Assembly: GCF_025370875.1 (NCBI RefSeq)
Contig: NZ_JAMXFD010000011.1
Location: 90,382 to 154,381 of the forward strand
DNA: 64,000 nt
Direction: 5' to 3'
DNA from: Laspinema palackyanum D2c
GTDB lineage: Bacteria > Cyanobacteriota > Cyanobacteriia > Cyanobacteriales > Laspinemataceae
The position numbers were made by a program, and so were the translations under genes. The notes under the pieces are model-generated. The model saw nothing but the letters and a program-made list of their open reading frames with translations, made no database searches and had not been told where the DNA came from. Below are positions 36,248 through 43,385 of the stretch, piece by piece (the stretch's first letter is position 1; each line of letters opens with the position of its first letter).

Positions 36248-36462
36248 AATCATTTCCGGCTATTTAACCGTCCCCACTTGCTGAGGGAAACCCAATTCCC
36301 ACCCTAATCCAAAGACCTACACCCCACAGACCCAGGCCCCTACTCCAAACCTCCCCACTCGTAAAATTACGAATCAATAATCGAGAATCTACCCCCGTGC
36401 CCCGTCCTGCAACACGCTACTATTGATAGAGAAACCGCCATGAATTCGAGCTGAAACTTGAC

Positions 36463-37116
36463 ATGAACTCACCCATACAGGCAGTTCAATCTCCCTACTA
36501 CGGAGATGGATATCAACGGACACCCCCCCCAGATTTACCCTCCTTGTTACTCAAGGAGCGAATTGTCTATCTGGGTATGCCCCTAGTGCCGCAGGTTACT
36601 GAACTCATCATCTCCGAACTGCTGTATTTGCAGTATGATGACCCAGAAAAACCCATCAACATCTATATCAACTCCACCGGCACCTCAAATGAAAGCGGCC
36701 AACCCGTAGCCTTTGAAACCGAAGCCTTTGCCATCTGCGACACCATCAAATACATCAAGCCGCCAGTCAACACGATCTGCATCGGCATGGCAGTGGGAAT
36801 GTCAGCAATGCTGCTCTCGGCGGGGACCAAAGGATGCCGCACCAGTTTACCCAATGCCACAATCGTGCTGCATCAACCCAAGAGTTATACTCGGGGTCAA
36901 GCCTCAGATATTCAAATTCGAGCCAAGGAAGTCCTGGCCAACCGCCAGACCATGATCGATATCCTCGCCGAAAATACGGGTCAGCCCCACGAGAAAATTA
37001 TCAAAGATATGGATCGGGTGTTCTATCTCAACCCGCACGAAGCGGTAGAATACGGACTCATCGATCGCGTCTTAGAAGCAAAAGACTTAGCGCATCCCAT
37101 ACCCGCCATCGTCTAA
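36463..37116 (+). CDS. clpR: ClpR, inactive ClpP-like subunit
   Basis: A 217-residue ClpP-fold protein. At the nucleophile position the sequence is GMAVGMSAMLLS, with Gly112 where active ClpP has Ser. It is therefore the catalytically inactive ClpR type known from cyanobacteria and chloroplasts. The extended segment STGTSNESGQPVAFETEA in place of the usual GG-x-V loop also fits ClpR. It forms a mixed core with an active ClpP, here encoded 77 bp downstream. The order clpR-clpP is the usual cyanobacterial pair. Confidence 0.92.
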   Translation: MNSPIQAVQSPYYGDGYQRTPPPDLPSLLLKERIVYLGMPLVPQVTELIISELLYLQYDDPEKPINIYINSTGTSNESGQPVAFETEAFAICDTIKYIKPPVNTICIGMAVGMSAMLLSAGTKGCRTSLPNATIVLHQPKSYTRGQASDIQIRAKEVLANRQTMIDILAENTGQPHEKIIKDMDRVFYLNPHEAVEYGLIDRVLEAKDLAHPIPAIV

Positions 37117-37193
37117 TCCATTCAGAGTTTAGATTTTGAGAACTCTAAACTCTCACCACTTAACTCTCACATCTAACATCGGAGTCTCACATC

Positions 37194-37787
37194 ATGCCTA
37201 TCGGTTACCCAAAAGTTCCCTATCGTCTGCCGGGAGATTCTTATACACAGTGGATTGATTTAGAAACCCGGTTGTATCAAGAACGTATTATTTTCCTGGG
37301 TAGCGAAGTCGAAGATCAACTGGCAAATAAAATCATTGCCATCATGCTTTATCTGGATTCTGAGGAAGCAGGCAAAGATATCATTCTTTATATCAACTCT
37401 CCTGGGGGTTCCGTCACTGCGGGTATGGCGATTTACGATACCATGCAGCACATTAAATCGGATGTGGTCACCATTTGCGTCGGTCTAGCCGCTTCGATGG
37501 GTTCCTTCCTCTTAGCGGCAGGAGCACCGGGCAAACGGCTGGCCCTCCCCCACTCCCGAATCATGATCCACCAACCCTCTGGCGGAGTCAGGGGTCAAGC
37601 CTCGGATATTGAAATCGAGGCCAGGGAAATTGTGCGAATTCGTCGTCAGCTTAACCAAATCTACGCCAATCGCACCAATCAAAACCTGGAAAAAATTGAG
37701 AAAGACATGGACCGCGACTTTTTCATGTCCGCACAGGAAGCCAAAGACTATGGCCTGATTGACCGCGTGATTGAAGAACGTCCGTAA
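37194..37787 (+). CDS. clpP: ATP-dependent Clp protease proteolytic subunit ClpP
   Basis: A 197-residue serine peptidase. Nucleophile Ser101 lies in [11 protein letters not shown] and His126 in [10 protein letters not shown]; the catalytic Asp is in the [10 protein letters not shown] region. The gene follows clpR on the same strand, so by analogy with other cyanobacteria it is probably the ClpP3-type partner of ClpR. A strong hairpin follows the gene. Confidence 0.95.
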   Translation: MPIGYPKVPYRLPGDSYTQWIDLETRLYQERIIFLGSEVEDQLANKIIAIMLYLDSEEAGKDIILYINSPGGSVTAGMAIYDTMQHIKSDVVTICVGLAASMGSFLLAAGAPGKRLALPHSRIMIHQPSGGVRGQASDIEIEAREIVRIRRQLNQIYANRTNQNLEKIEKDMDRDFFMSAQEAKDYGLIDRVIEERP

Positions 37788-37808
37788 CTGCGAGTGTAGG
37801 GATTTCCA

Positions 37809-37844
37809 GAGGGGACAAGGGGAAAATTTGCTCCTTGTCCCCTC
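37809..37844 (+). terminator. Terminator-like hairpin after clpP
   Basis: GAGGGGACAAGG (37809-37820) pairs exactly with CCTTGTCCCCTC (37833-37844) around a 12-base loop, followed by CTCCTT. It should end the clpR-clpP transcript. Confidence 0.7.
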
Positions 37845-37934
37845 CTCCTTACTCCAAATTGGGTAATATCCTAACTATCCTAACTTGTGGAACAATGGCA
37901 GAATTTCTATGCGAATCTGCCATTTTTAATCAGA

Positions 37935-38540
37935 ATGACTATCGAAGAATGCTATAGCGTATTAGGTTTGAAAGTAGGTGCGACCCTAGAAGAGGTCAAG
38001 ACGTCGTACCGCATATTGGCGCGGCAATATCATCCGGATGTGAATCCCGGGGACGGGCGATCGCATGAGAGATTTATCCAGCTTAATCAAGCCTATCACC
38101 GCCTGCTAGAAGTTGCCAAACCTGCGGCCCAAGTTAAACAACCCAGCACCCCCTCCACCCCCGCAACGGCCCCAGAAACCACGGTCAAAACCCGAGTCAC
38201 TCCCAAAGAACCCGAGTTTCGGAATAATCCCCGGTTAACGGACCTGGAACAACTCCTCAAACAGCGGGGGTATTTACAATTACAGGGGTTTTTAAAAGCA
38301 CAACGCTTCCCCCGCGCCGTAGCATTAGTCGATGCCCTCGCACAACGGCTACCCCAAGACCCGGAAGTGAGACAATGGCACGCGATCGCCTATCAACGCT
38401 GGGGACGCCATGCGATCGCCGCCGGAGACCTAGATAAAGCCAGAATCTACTTAAAAAAAGCCCTCCGCATCGACCCCCACAACCGATCGCTCTGGATGGA
38501 AGTCGAACGAGATTTTCGGCGTCTGGAGCAAATTTTCTAG
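37935..38540 (+). CDS. J-domain protein with TPR-like C-terminus
   Basis: A 201-residue protein. The N-terminal J domain (MTIEECYSVLGLKVGATLEE, then RQYHPDVNPGDGRSHERF) has the HPD triad needed to stimulate DnaK. A Pro/Thr linker leads to a C-terminal helical region with a TPR-like unit (GDLDKARIYLKKALRIDPHN). ATG 37935 is used, as it starts right at the J domain; a GTG 48 bases earlier is in frame. It probably delivers substrates to an Hsp70 partner. Confidence 0.85.
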   Translation: MTIEECYSVLGLKVGATLEEVKTSYRILARQYHPDVNPGDGRSHERFIQLNQAYHRLLEVAKPAAQVKQPSTPSTPATAPETTVKTRVTPKEPEFRNNPRLTDLEQLLKQRGYLQLQGFLKAQRFPRAVALVDALAQRLPQDPEVRQWHAIAYQRWGRHAIAAGDLDKARIYLKKALRIDPHNRSLWMEVERDFRRLEQIF

Positions 38541-38570
38541 GGCCATACGGGTCTTCTACTTGAGTTGAGA

Positions 38571-38591
38571 GAGAACCCCTTTGCGGTTCTC
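38571..38591 (+). terminator. Hairpin after the J-domain gene
   Basis: GAGAACC (38571-38577) pairs with GGTTCTC (38585-38591). It lies between the J-domain gene and the kinase-FGE gene. No T-run follows, so this is a weak call. Confidence 0.45.
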
Positions 38592-38683
38592 CCCCGTTAG
38601 GATCAAACAGCCCTACCTTGGAAAAAGAGGTTCCCAGAGGGGAGTTGCTGTAAACTAGGGAGGTAGTCTCTCCTCCTGTCATC

Positions 38684-40435
38684 ATGGTTTGGCAACCGGG
38701 TACGAAAATTTTTGGAAACCGCTACACTATTCAAAAGAAGCTCAAACAGGGCGGTTTTGGCATCACCTACTTGGTCAAAGACAATAAGGGTCAACAGTGG
38801 GTGCTAAAAACCCTGAACGATAAGGTGATGACCGACCCGGAGTACATCCCCTATCGGGATAAGTTTATGCGGGACTTTGACCGGGAAACCGCTAAAATCG
38901 CCATCTGTCGCCATCGCCACATTGTCCAGGTGGTCAATCACTTCTCCCATGAAGGGCAGCCTTGTATGGTGATGGAATATATTCAGGGGCAGGATTTAAA
39001 AGACCTTGTGGTGCACAGGGGGGCCTTGTCCGAGGCGGTGGCGTTACGCTATATCCGGCAGGTGGGGGAAGCGTTGAGCATCTTGCATGATAAGGGTTTG
39101 CTCCATCGGGATATTAAGCCTGATAACATTATGGTCCGGTTGCCTGCGGATGAGGCGGTGCTGATTGATTTTGGCATTGCGCGGGAGTTTATCCCCGATT
39201 TGACCCAAACCCACACCTCTACCCTTACGCAGCATTATGCGCCGGTTGAGCAGTACGACGAACGGGAACACCGGGGGGAATTTACCGATGTGTATGCCTT
39301 GGCGGCAACCCTGTACTACTTGCTGACGGGCATTTTACCCCCGATTTCCTGGATGCGGGTGTTGCGCGAGAGCCTGAATATTCCCAGCCATTGGTCCCCA
39401 GAACTACAAAATGCGATTAAGCAGGGGATGGCAGTGAAGCCAGAAGACCGCCCCCAAACCGTGGCCGAGTGGTTGGCCCTATTGCCTAATAGTGGGGGGG
39501 GTTTACCATCCTTTAGTTTTGAAACCGTGCGGGTCAACCGTCAGGGGAAAATTATTGAGAAAATCCCGGGTCAGGCGCGGTTTTATCCCCAGGATTTGGG
39601 TCAGGGGGTGCGGTTGGACATGGTGCAAATCCCCGGGGGAACATTTTGGATGGGGACAGAGGAGGCGGAAATTGAGCGCCTGTGTAAACAGTATGAGTGG
39701 GAAGGGTTTAGGCGAGAAAGTCCTCAGCATTGTGTGCAGGTTTCTTCTTTTTTCATGGGCAGAACCCCCGTCACCCAAGACCAATGGCGCACGGTAGTGG
39801 CACAAGTGGGAACCCTTCTCCGAGACCTTGACCCGGACCCCTCTGCCTTCAAAGGCGGGAATCGTCCCGTTGAATGCGTATCTTGGTATGATGCGGTAGA
39901 GTGGTGCGCTCGACTAAGCAATCTGACGGGGAAGGAATATCGCCTCCCCAGCGAAGCAGAATGGGAATATGCTTGCCGTTGCGGGACGATGACTCCCTTT
40001 GCCTTTGGGGAAGCAATTACCACTGACCTGGCTAATTATGATGGCAACTACACCGTTGCTGAGGAAGCTGAGGGGGAGTATCGAGCAGAAACCACCCCAG
40101 TAGCGAGCTTTCCCCCCAATGGCTTTGGGTTGTATGATTTACATGGTAATGTTTGGGAGTGGTGTTTCGACCCCTTTCATGAGAATTATCAGGGTGCGCC
40201 TAGGGATGGTAAGGTATGGGATGAGACTCTAAAAGAGAATGAGAATCGTTATCAAAATCCTTTGGCAAATCTGAAGGTTTTGTTAGAGGAAAGTGATAAA
40301 AGCTATGTGCTGCGGGGCGGTTCTTGGGGCCACCTCCCGATTATCTGCCGTTCCGCCCGCCGCCTCGCCTACGCGCGCGTCCTCCTCATCGGCCTGGGGT
40401 TTCGGGTCTGTCTCGTTGGCGCAGGACTCTTATAG
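38684..40435 (+). CDS. DGR variable protein: Ser/Thr kinase fused to FGE/C-type-lectin-fold domain
   Basis: A 583-residue protein. The Hanks-type kinase domain (about residues 1-275) looks active: glycine loop LKQGGFGITY, Lys42, catalytic HRDIKPDN (from His141) and DFG (Asp162). After a short linker, residues ~314-583 form a formylglycine-generating-enzyme/sulfatase-modifying domain (MVQIPGGTFWMGT, PVECVSWYDAVEWC, YRLPSEAEWEYACR, LHGNVWEWC, LRGGSW), the fold used by many DGR targets. The C-terminal ~40 residues are the variable repeat; residues 549-570 differ from the template. It is the presumed target of the adjacent avd/RT, giving a sensor kinase whose recognition surface can be diversified. 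Confidence 0.93.
   Translation: MVWQPGTKIFGNRYTIQKKLKQGGFGITYLVKDNKGQQWVLKTLNDKVMTDPEYIPYRDKFMRDFDRETAKIAICRHRHIVQVVNHFSHEGQPCMVMEYIQGQDLKDLVVHRGALSEAVALRYIRQVGEALSILHDKGLLHRDIKPDNIMVRLPADEAVLIDFGIAREFIPDLTQTHTSTLTQHYAPVEQYDEREHRGEFTDVYALAATLYYLLTGILPPISWMRVLRESLNIPSHWSPELQNAIKQGMAVKPEDRPQTVAEWLALLPNSGGGLPSFSFETVRVNRQGKIIEKIPGQARFYPQDLGQGVRLDMVQIPGGTFWMGTEEAEIERLCKQYEWEGFRRESPQHCVQVSSFFMGRTPVTQDQWRTVVAQVGTLLRDLDPDPSAFKGGNRPVECVSWYDAVEWCARLSNLTGKEYRLPSEAEWEYACRCGTMTPFAFGEAITTDLANYDGNYTVAEEAEGEYRAETTPVASFPPNGFGLYDLHGNVWEWCFDPFHENYQGAPRDGKVWDETLKENENRYQNPLANLKVLLEESDKSYVLRGGSWGHLPIICRSARRLAYARVLLIGLGFRVCLVGAGLL
40310..40424 (+). repeat. DGR variable repeat (VR), 115 bp
   Basis: Matches the template repeat at 41946-42063. 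It begins CTGCGGGGCGGTTCTTGGG, identical in both, and ends with a 32-bp identical GC-rich block (40393-40424) that would be the initiation-of-mutagenic-homology region. In between, 17 bases differ from the TR, every one at a TR adenine (to T 7, C 5, G 5). One AAC triplet of the TR is missing. Just past the block, VR G40425 faces TR C42064, the kind of difference that separates IMH from IMH*. Confidence 0.95.
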
Positions 40436-40489
40436 CCCTTTACCCTTTAGCCCTCTTGCCCTCTGCTCTTTTTTCCCCTTTACCCTCTT

Positions 40490-40524
40490 AAAAAGCGACC
40501 GCAGGGAGCTTTTTTTTATTTTTT
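40490..40524 (+). terminator. Hairpin and T-run between VR gene and avd
   Basis: AAAAAGC (40490-40496) pairs with GCTTTTT (40508-40514) around GACCGCAGGGA, where CC and GG can pair too. Long T-runs follow. It would end the target-gene transcript. DGRs often carry a hairpin just after the VR that assists retrohoming; this one is 65 bp past the VR and could do both. Confidence 0.65.
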
Positions 40525-40535
40525 TTTGCTGTTTG

Positions 40536-40910
40536 ATGAAAGAACTACCGATTATCCAGAAAACCTACGACTTGATTCAGTGGTATGTCCCCATTTTAAA
40601 CCGATTGCCCAAAACACATAAGTTTACATTAGGCGATAGAATCATCTCCAATCTCTATGATATCCTAGAAATGCTCATTCGGGCAAGATATGCTCACGAA
40701 AAGTTGAAAATTTTAGAGGAAATTAACACTCAACTCGATATTTTACGTTACCAAACCCGCCTTCTCCTAGATTTTCAGCTCATTTCCGTAGACCGTTACC
40801 AATACATCAGCCAACTCCTGCAAGACATCGGCAATAACCTAGGAGGCTGGATTAAACAACAAAAAAATGAAACGCCACGGCCATCTTTATCCCCAAATCA
40901 CAAACTTTGA
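40536..40910 (+). CDS. avd: DGR accessory variability determinant (Avd)
   Basis: A 124-residue, mostly helical basic protein ([20 protein letters not shown], then [14 protein letters not shown] and [11 protein letters not shown]). Segments PKTHKFTLG and the four-helix pattern match the Avd/bAvd and 23S-intervening-sequence protein family, which binds the DGR reverse transcriptase and TR RNA. The start is ATG 40536; the frame upstream runs through the VR out of frame and is not coding. It overlaps the RT gene by 44 bp, so the two are translated together. Confidence 0.9.
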   Translation: MKELPIIQKTYDLIQWYVPILNRLPKTHKFTLGDRIISNLYDILEMLIRARYAHEKLKILEEINTQLDILRYQTRLLLDFQLISVDRYQYISQLLQDIGNNLGGWIKQQKNETPRPSLSPNHKL

Positions 40911-41925
40911 AAATCTTCTCCTCGCTGCCCGCAAAGCCCAAAAAGGCAAGCGATATCGGGATAATGTGCTGGAATTTAACTACAACCTGGAATCAGAATT
41001 ACTGCAAATTCAACAATCTTTAATTGACAAAACTTATCAACCCGGGGAATACCGGACTTTCTACATCAAAGAACCCAAAACCCGCATGATTTCCGCCGCT
41101 CCCTACCGCGATAGAGTGGTTCACCATGCCTTATGCGCCATCATTAACCCTATCTTTGAGCGGACTTTTATCACCGATTCCTACGCCAATCGGATCGGAT
41201 ACGGAACCCATCGCGCCTTAAAAAGATTCACCCATTTTTTACGGTCCTCTCCCTACGTTCTCCAGTGCGATATTGAGAAATATTTCCCCAGCATTGACCA
41301 CGAAATCTTAAAATCCCTCATTTGCCGGAAAATCAAATGTCCCGATACTCTCTGGCTAATCAACACCATCATCGACAACAGTAACCCTCAATTCCCGGCG
41401 ATTCATCACTTCCCGGACGATGACCTGTTAACCCCCCTCGGACGTAAACGTGGCCTCCCCATTGGCAACTTAACCAGTCAATTTTTTGCCAATATTTATC
41501 TGAATAGCCTAGACCATTTTATCAAAGAAACGCTCAAAATTAAAAAATATTTACGATATGTGGATGACTTTGCTCTATTCGCCGATGATCGCGAGATTCT
41601 CGTCGATGCCAGACCCGCCCTTGAAAACCATTTAGCCCAAATCCGCTTAAAAATTCATCCGATTAAAAGCCAACTATTCAGCACTCGCCAGGGCGCAAAC
41701 TTTGTGGGATTTCGGGTGTTTCAGACTCACATTCGCGTTCGGACCGCCAATCTGCGGCGAGGAAGACGTAGGCTCAAACAATTGCAAAATGATTTGGCCC
41801 AGGGTAAAATAACTCAGGAGCAAGTGAATCAATCCTTGCAAAGCTGGCAAGCTCATCTGAATCACGGTGATACTTGGCAGCTACAACAACAGCTATTCAG
41901 TTCCCTTGCTCAGTCAAGGCATTGA
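40867..41925 (+). CDS. DGR-type reverse transcriptase
   Basis: A 352-residue RT without maturase, endonuclease or RNase H domains. It carries the polymerase motifs [49 protein letters not shown] and [15 protein letters not shown]. The catalytic YVDD is at residues 231-234. IGNLTSQ (199-205) is the DGR form of motif 4, where group II intron RTs have QGxxxSP. Such RTs copy TR RNA with Avd and misincorporate opposite adenines. It starts inside avd, and the TR follows its stop codon by 20 bp. Confidence 0.95.
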   Translation: MKRHGHLYPQITNFENLLLAARKAQKGKRYRDNVLEFNYNLESELLQIQQSLIDKTYQPGEYRTFYIKEPKTRMISAAPYRDRVVHHALCAIINPIFERTFITDSYANRIGYGTHRALKRFTHFLRSSPYVLQCDIEKYFPSIDHEILKSLICRKIKCPDTLWLINTIIDNSNPQFPAIHHFPDDDLLTPLGRKRGLPIGNLTSQFFANIYLNSLDHFIKETLKIKKYLRYVDDFALFADDREILVDARPALENHLAQIRLKIHPIKSQLFSTRQGANFVGFRVFQTHIRVRTANLRRGRRRLKQLQNDLAQGKITQEQVNQSLQSWQAHLNHGDTWQLQQQLFSSLAQSRH

Positions 41926-41945
41926 AGAAGGGACAGGCAACCCGA

Positions 41946-42063
41946 CTGCGGGGCGGTTCTTGGGACAACAACCCGATTAACTGCCGTTCCGCCCACCGCA
42001 ACGACAACACGCGCGACAACCTCAACAACAACCTGGGGTTTCGGGTCTGTCTCGTTGGCGCAG
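41946..42063 (+). repeat. DGR template repeat (TR), 118 bp
   Basis: Noncoding template for VR mutagenesis, located directly after the RT gene. It holds 24 adenines in its 5' 87 bases, mostly in AAC and GAC codons (in VR frame it reads DNNPINCRSAHRNDNTRDN, then LNNN). AAC codons are those whose adenine randomisation gives the widest residue choice without stops. The shared 3' block is 42032-42063. The frame 41874-42074 that passes through it is not regarded as a gene. Confidence 0.95.
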
Positions 42064-42081
42064 CACTCTTCTGAGTCAGAG

Positions 42082-42103
42082 TTGAGCAATGGGAATTGCT
42101 CAA
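42082..42103 (+). other. Hairpin just downstream of TR
   Basis: TTGAGCAAT-GGGA-ATTGCTCAA is a perfect 9-bp stem with a 4-base loop, 18 bp after the TR. It may stabilise or end the avd-RT-TR transcript. Confidence 0.7.
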
Positions 42104-42167
42104 GGGTATTTTGAAGAGTCCAGTCCTGTTCCTGCGATCCGGGTAACCGTCTCCAAAAATCAACCCC

Positions 42168-42210
42168 AGCCAGGTAGCTTAGTAAGGTTTTCCTGAACCG
42201 TTACCTGGCT
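42168..42210 (+). other. Second, two-tier hairpin downstream of TR
   Basis: AGCCAGGTA (42168-42176) pairs with TACCTGGCT (42202-42210), and inside the loop GGTT can pair with AACC. Together with the previous hairpin this gives the TR RNA a structured 3' flank. Confidence 0.55.
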
Positions 42211-42247
42211 TACTCTCCAAGATGATCAGCACCATTGTGGTCGGTAA

Positions 42248-42382
42248 AAGCTGTCAGATAAAGTCGGGAGTCTGACAGATTGCGTTTCTTTTAAAATAAT
42301 GGAAGAATACTCAATTACAGAAGCCCTCGCCTACGATCAACATTTTGAGCAAGCGGGTTTTATTCCTTTATTACGCGATTGA
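42248..42382 (+). pseudogene. vapC (PIN toxin) C-terminal remnant
   Basis: The frame after a stop at 42245 reads KLSDKVGSLTDCVSFKIMEE, then YSITEALAYDQHFEQAGF and IPLLRD before a TGA. SLTDCVSF...ITEAL..D.HFEQAGF is the conserved C-terminal third of a common VapC subfamily. Nothing of the N-terminal two thirds is present. It is a fragment, not an expressed gene. Confidence 0.75.
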
Positions 42383-42394
42383 GTCCGGATTTCA

Positions 42395-42817
42395 TCAACT
42401 CAGCGAATCTGGAATTCGGAGGGGAATTTGTTGATTCCGGTGTTTGCGATAGATGTGGAAGTCACTATCTAACGTGAGGATTTGAGCGGTTGGATACAAT
42501 TCGGACATTCTCACTAAGCAAGCATCAGCCAAGGACATGGGTACAGATTCATATCGTTCTAAGAGTTGCTGAATAGCTTGATATTCCAGGCTGAGAGAGA
42601 AATCTAGCCGCAAAATATTTCTAGCCAATAACTGCATAATGGCATTGCGGCCCCCGTAAATGTTTCGCAGCAAAAAACAGGCTTCTGTGATCACGGGTTC
42701 ACAGGTAAGCAATGGAGGGTGAACGGTTTGCCATTGATCTAATACCCATCCATGCCACGAATCACGAACATTGAGGAATGCGACCAAGGGACCCGTATCA
42801 ATGATGGTTTGGGTCAT
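42395..42817 (-). CDS. PIN-domain toxin (VapC-like), apparently intact
   Basis: A 140-residue PIN ribonuclease. Acidic residues expected at the metal site are seen in TIIDTGPLVAF (Asp7), CEPVITEACFLL (Glu), MSLADACLVRM (Asp) and ILTLDSDFHIYRKH (Asp). Its start codon overlaps the antitoxin stop by four bases (42814-42817), which implies translational coupling. It would cleave RNA when released from its antitoxin. Confidence 0.88.
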   Translation of the reverse strand: MTQTIIDTGPLVAFLNVRDSWHGWVLDQWQTVHPPLLTCEPVITEACFLLRNIYGGRNAIMQLLARNILRLDFSLSLEYQAIQQLLERYESVPMSLADACLVRMSELYPTAQILTLDSDFHIYRKHRNQQIPLRIPDSLS

Positions 42818-43077
42818 TTGCCAAAGTCCTCAAAGTATTGGGGGTTGGTTGAGAGATCTGGGGGCCCATTGAGGCAGCCAGCCAGATCCCTAGCCAGGTC
42901 GAAGGCAGAGGGGGAAGGGTCTGGGGCAGGATGGTCGGTGGGGGTTAGGAGTTCTTGGAGTTGCGGGGTGAGGTGAGTTGGATCGGTACGGAGGGGAGGA
43001 ATCAGTTGGAGTAAAAGGTTCACCAATGAATCCGGGGCCAGGAGAATTTCTTGTATGAGTTGTTCGCGGGGGGTCAT
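42814..43077 (-). CDS. Antitoxin partner of the PIN toxin
   Basis: An 87-residue protein directly upstream of, and overlapping, the PIN toxin gene. The N-terminal part is helical (MTPREQLIQEILLAPDSLVN). A Pro-rich middle leads to FDLARDLAGCLNGPPDLSTN, a C-terminal pattern (GCLxGPPDLSTN) common in antitoxins paired with cyanobacterial PIN toxins. It probably also represses its own operon. Confidence 0.82.
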   Translation of the reverse strand: MTPREQLIQEILLAPDSLVNLLLQLIPPLRTDPTHLTPQLQELLTPTDHPAPDPSPSAFDLARDLAGCLNGPPDLSTNPQYFEDFGK

Positions 43078-43119
43078 GGTTGGTAGGAGGGTAAGATTTT
43101 GTTTTTATTTTAGCAGTGG

Positions 43120-43302
43120 GTGAGTGGGCGTGCGGTTGTGGTGCAGGATGCGGACAGCTATCAAAATTTGCTCGATCGCGTGGCACTTTTTGAGTCTCTG
43201 GCAGGGATTCGTAAGAGTATAGCGGAGTTTGAGCAGGGCCAAGGGATGCCACTTGATGAGGCGTTTACTCAGTTGCGAAAGAAGCATGACCTACCGGATT
43301 GA
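43120..43302 (+). pseudogene. Phd/YefM-type antitoxin, N-terminus missing
   Basis: From GTG 43120 the frame encodes GRAVVVQDADSYQNLLDRVA, then FESLAGIRKSIAEFEQGQGM, the C-terminal two thirds of a Phd/YefM antitoxin. The usual DNA-binding N-terminus (about 25-30 residues) is absent and no frame for it exists upstream. The toxin start codon at 43286 lies inside its 3' end, as in intact modules. Confidence 0.65.
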
Positions 43303-43351
43303 GATTTTTCCAACAGCGATCGCAGAGGTTGAGGCAATCTTCATCCGGTGA
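43286..43351 (+). pseudogene. ParE/RelE-type toxin, first 21 codons only
   Basis: ATG 43286 overlaps the preceding antitoxin and encodes MTYRIEIFPTAIAEVEAIF, the standard beginning of a ParE/RelE-fold toxin. A TGA follows after two more codons. No downstream frame restores the rest of the toxin. It is a dead toxin fragment. Confidence 0.65.
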
Positions 43352-43385
43352 TTCATGCTGCACAGGAGCCATTACAAGAGATTGA

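Noticed and set aside
40293-40535. N-terminal extension of Avd
   Set aside because: It would translate the VR in the wrong frame and a Pro/Phe-rich noncoding spacer. ATG 40536 starts at the family's normal beginning.
40867-41925. Group II intron or retron reverse transcriptase
   Set aside because: There is no maturase or endonuclease domain and no intron or msr/msd structure. Motif 4 has the SQ form, and an avd gene and TR/VR pair accompany it.
41874-42074. Small gene covering the TR
   Set aside because: The frame is open only because the TR mirrors the end of the target gene. It begins inside the RT gene and has no ribosome site.
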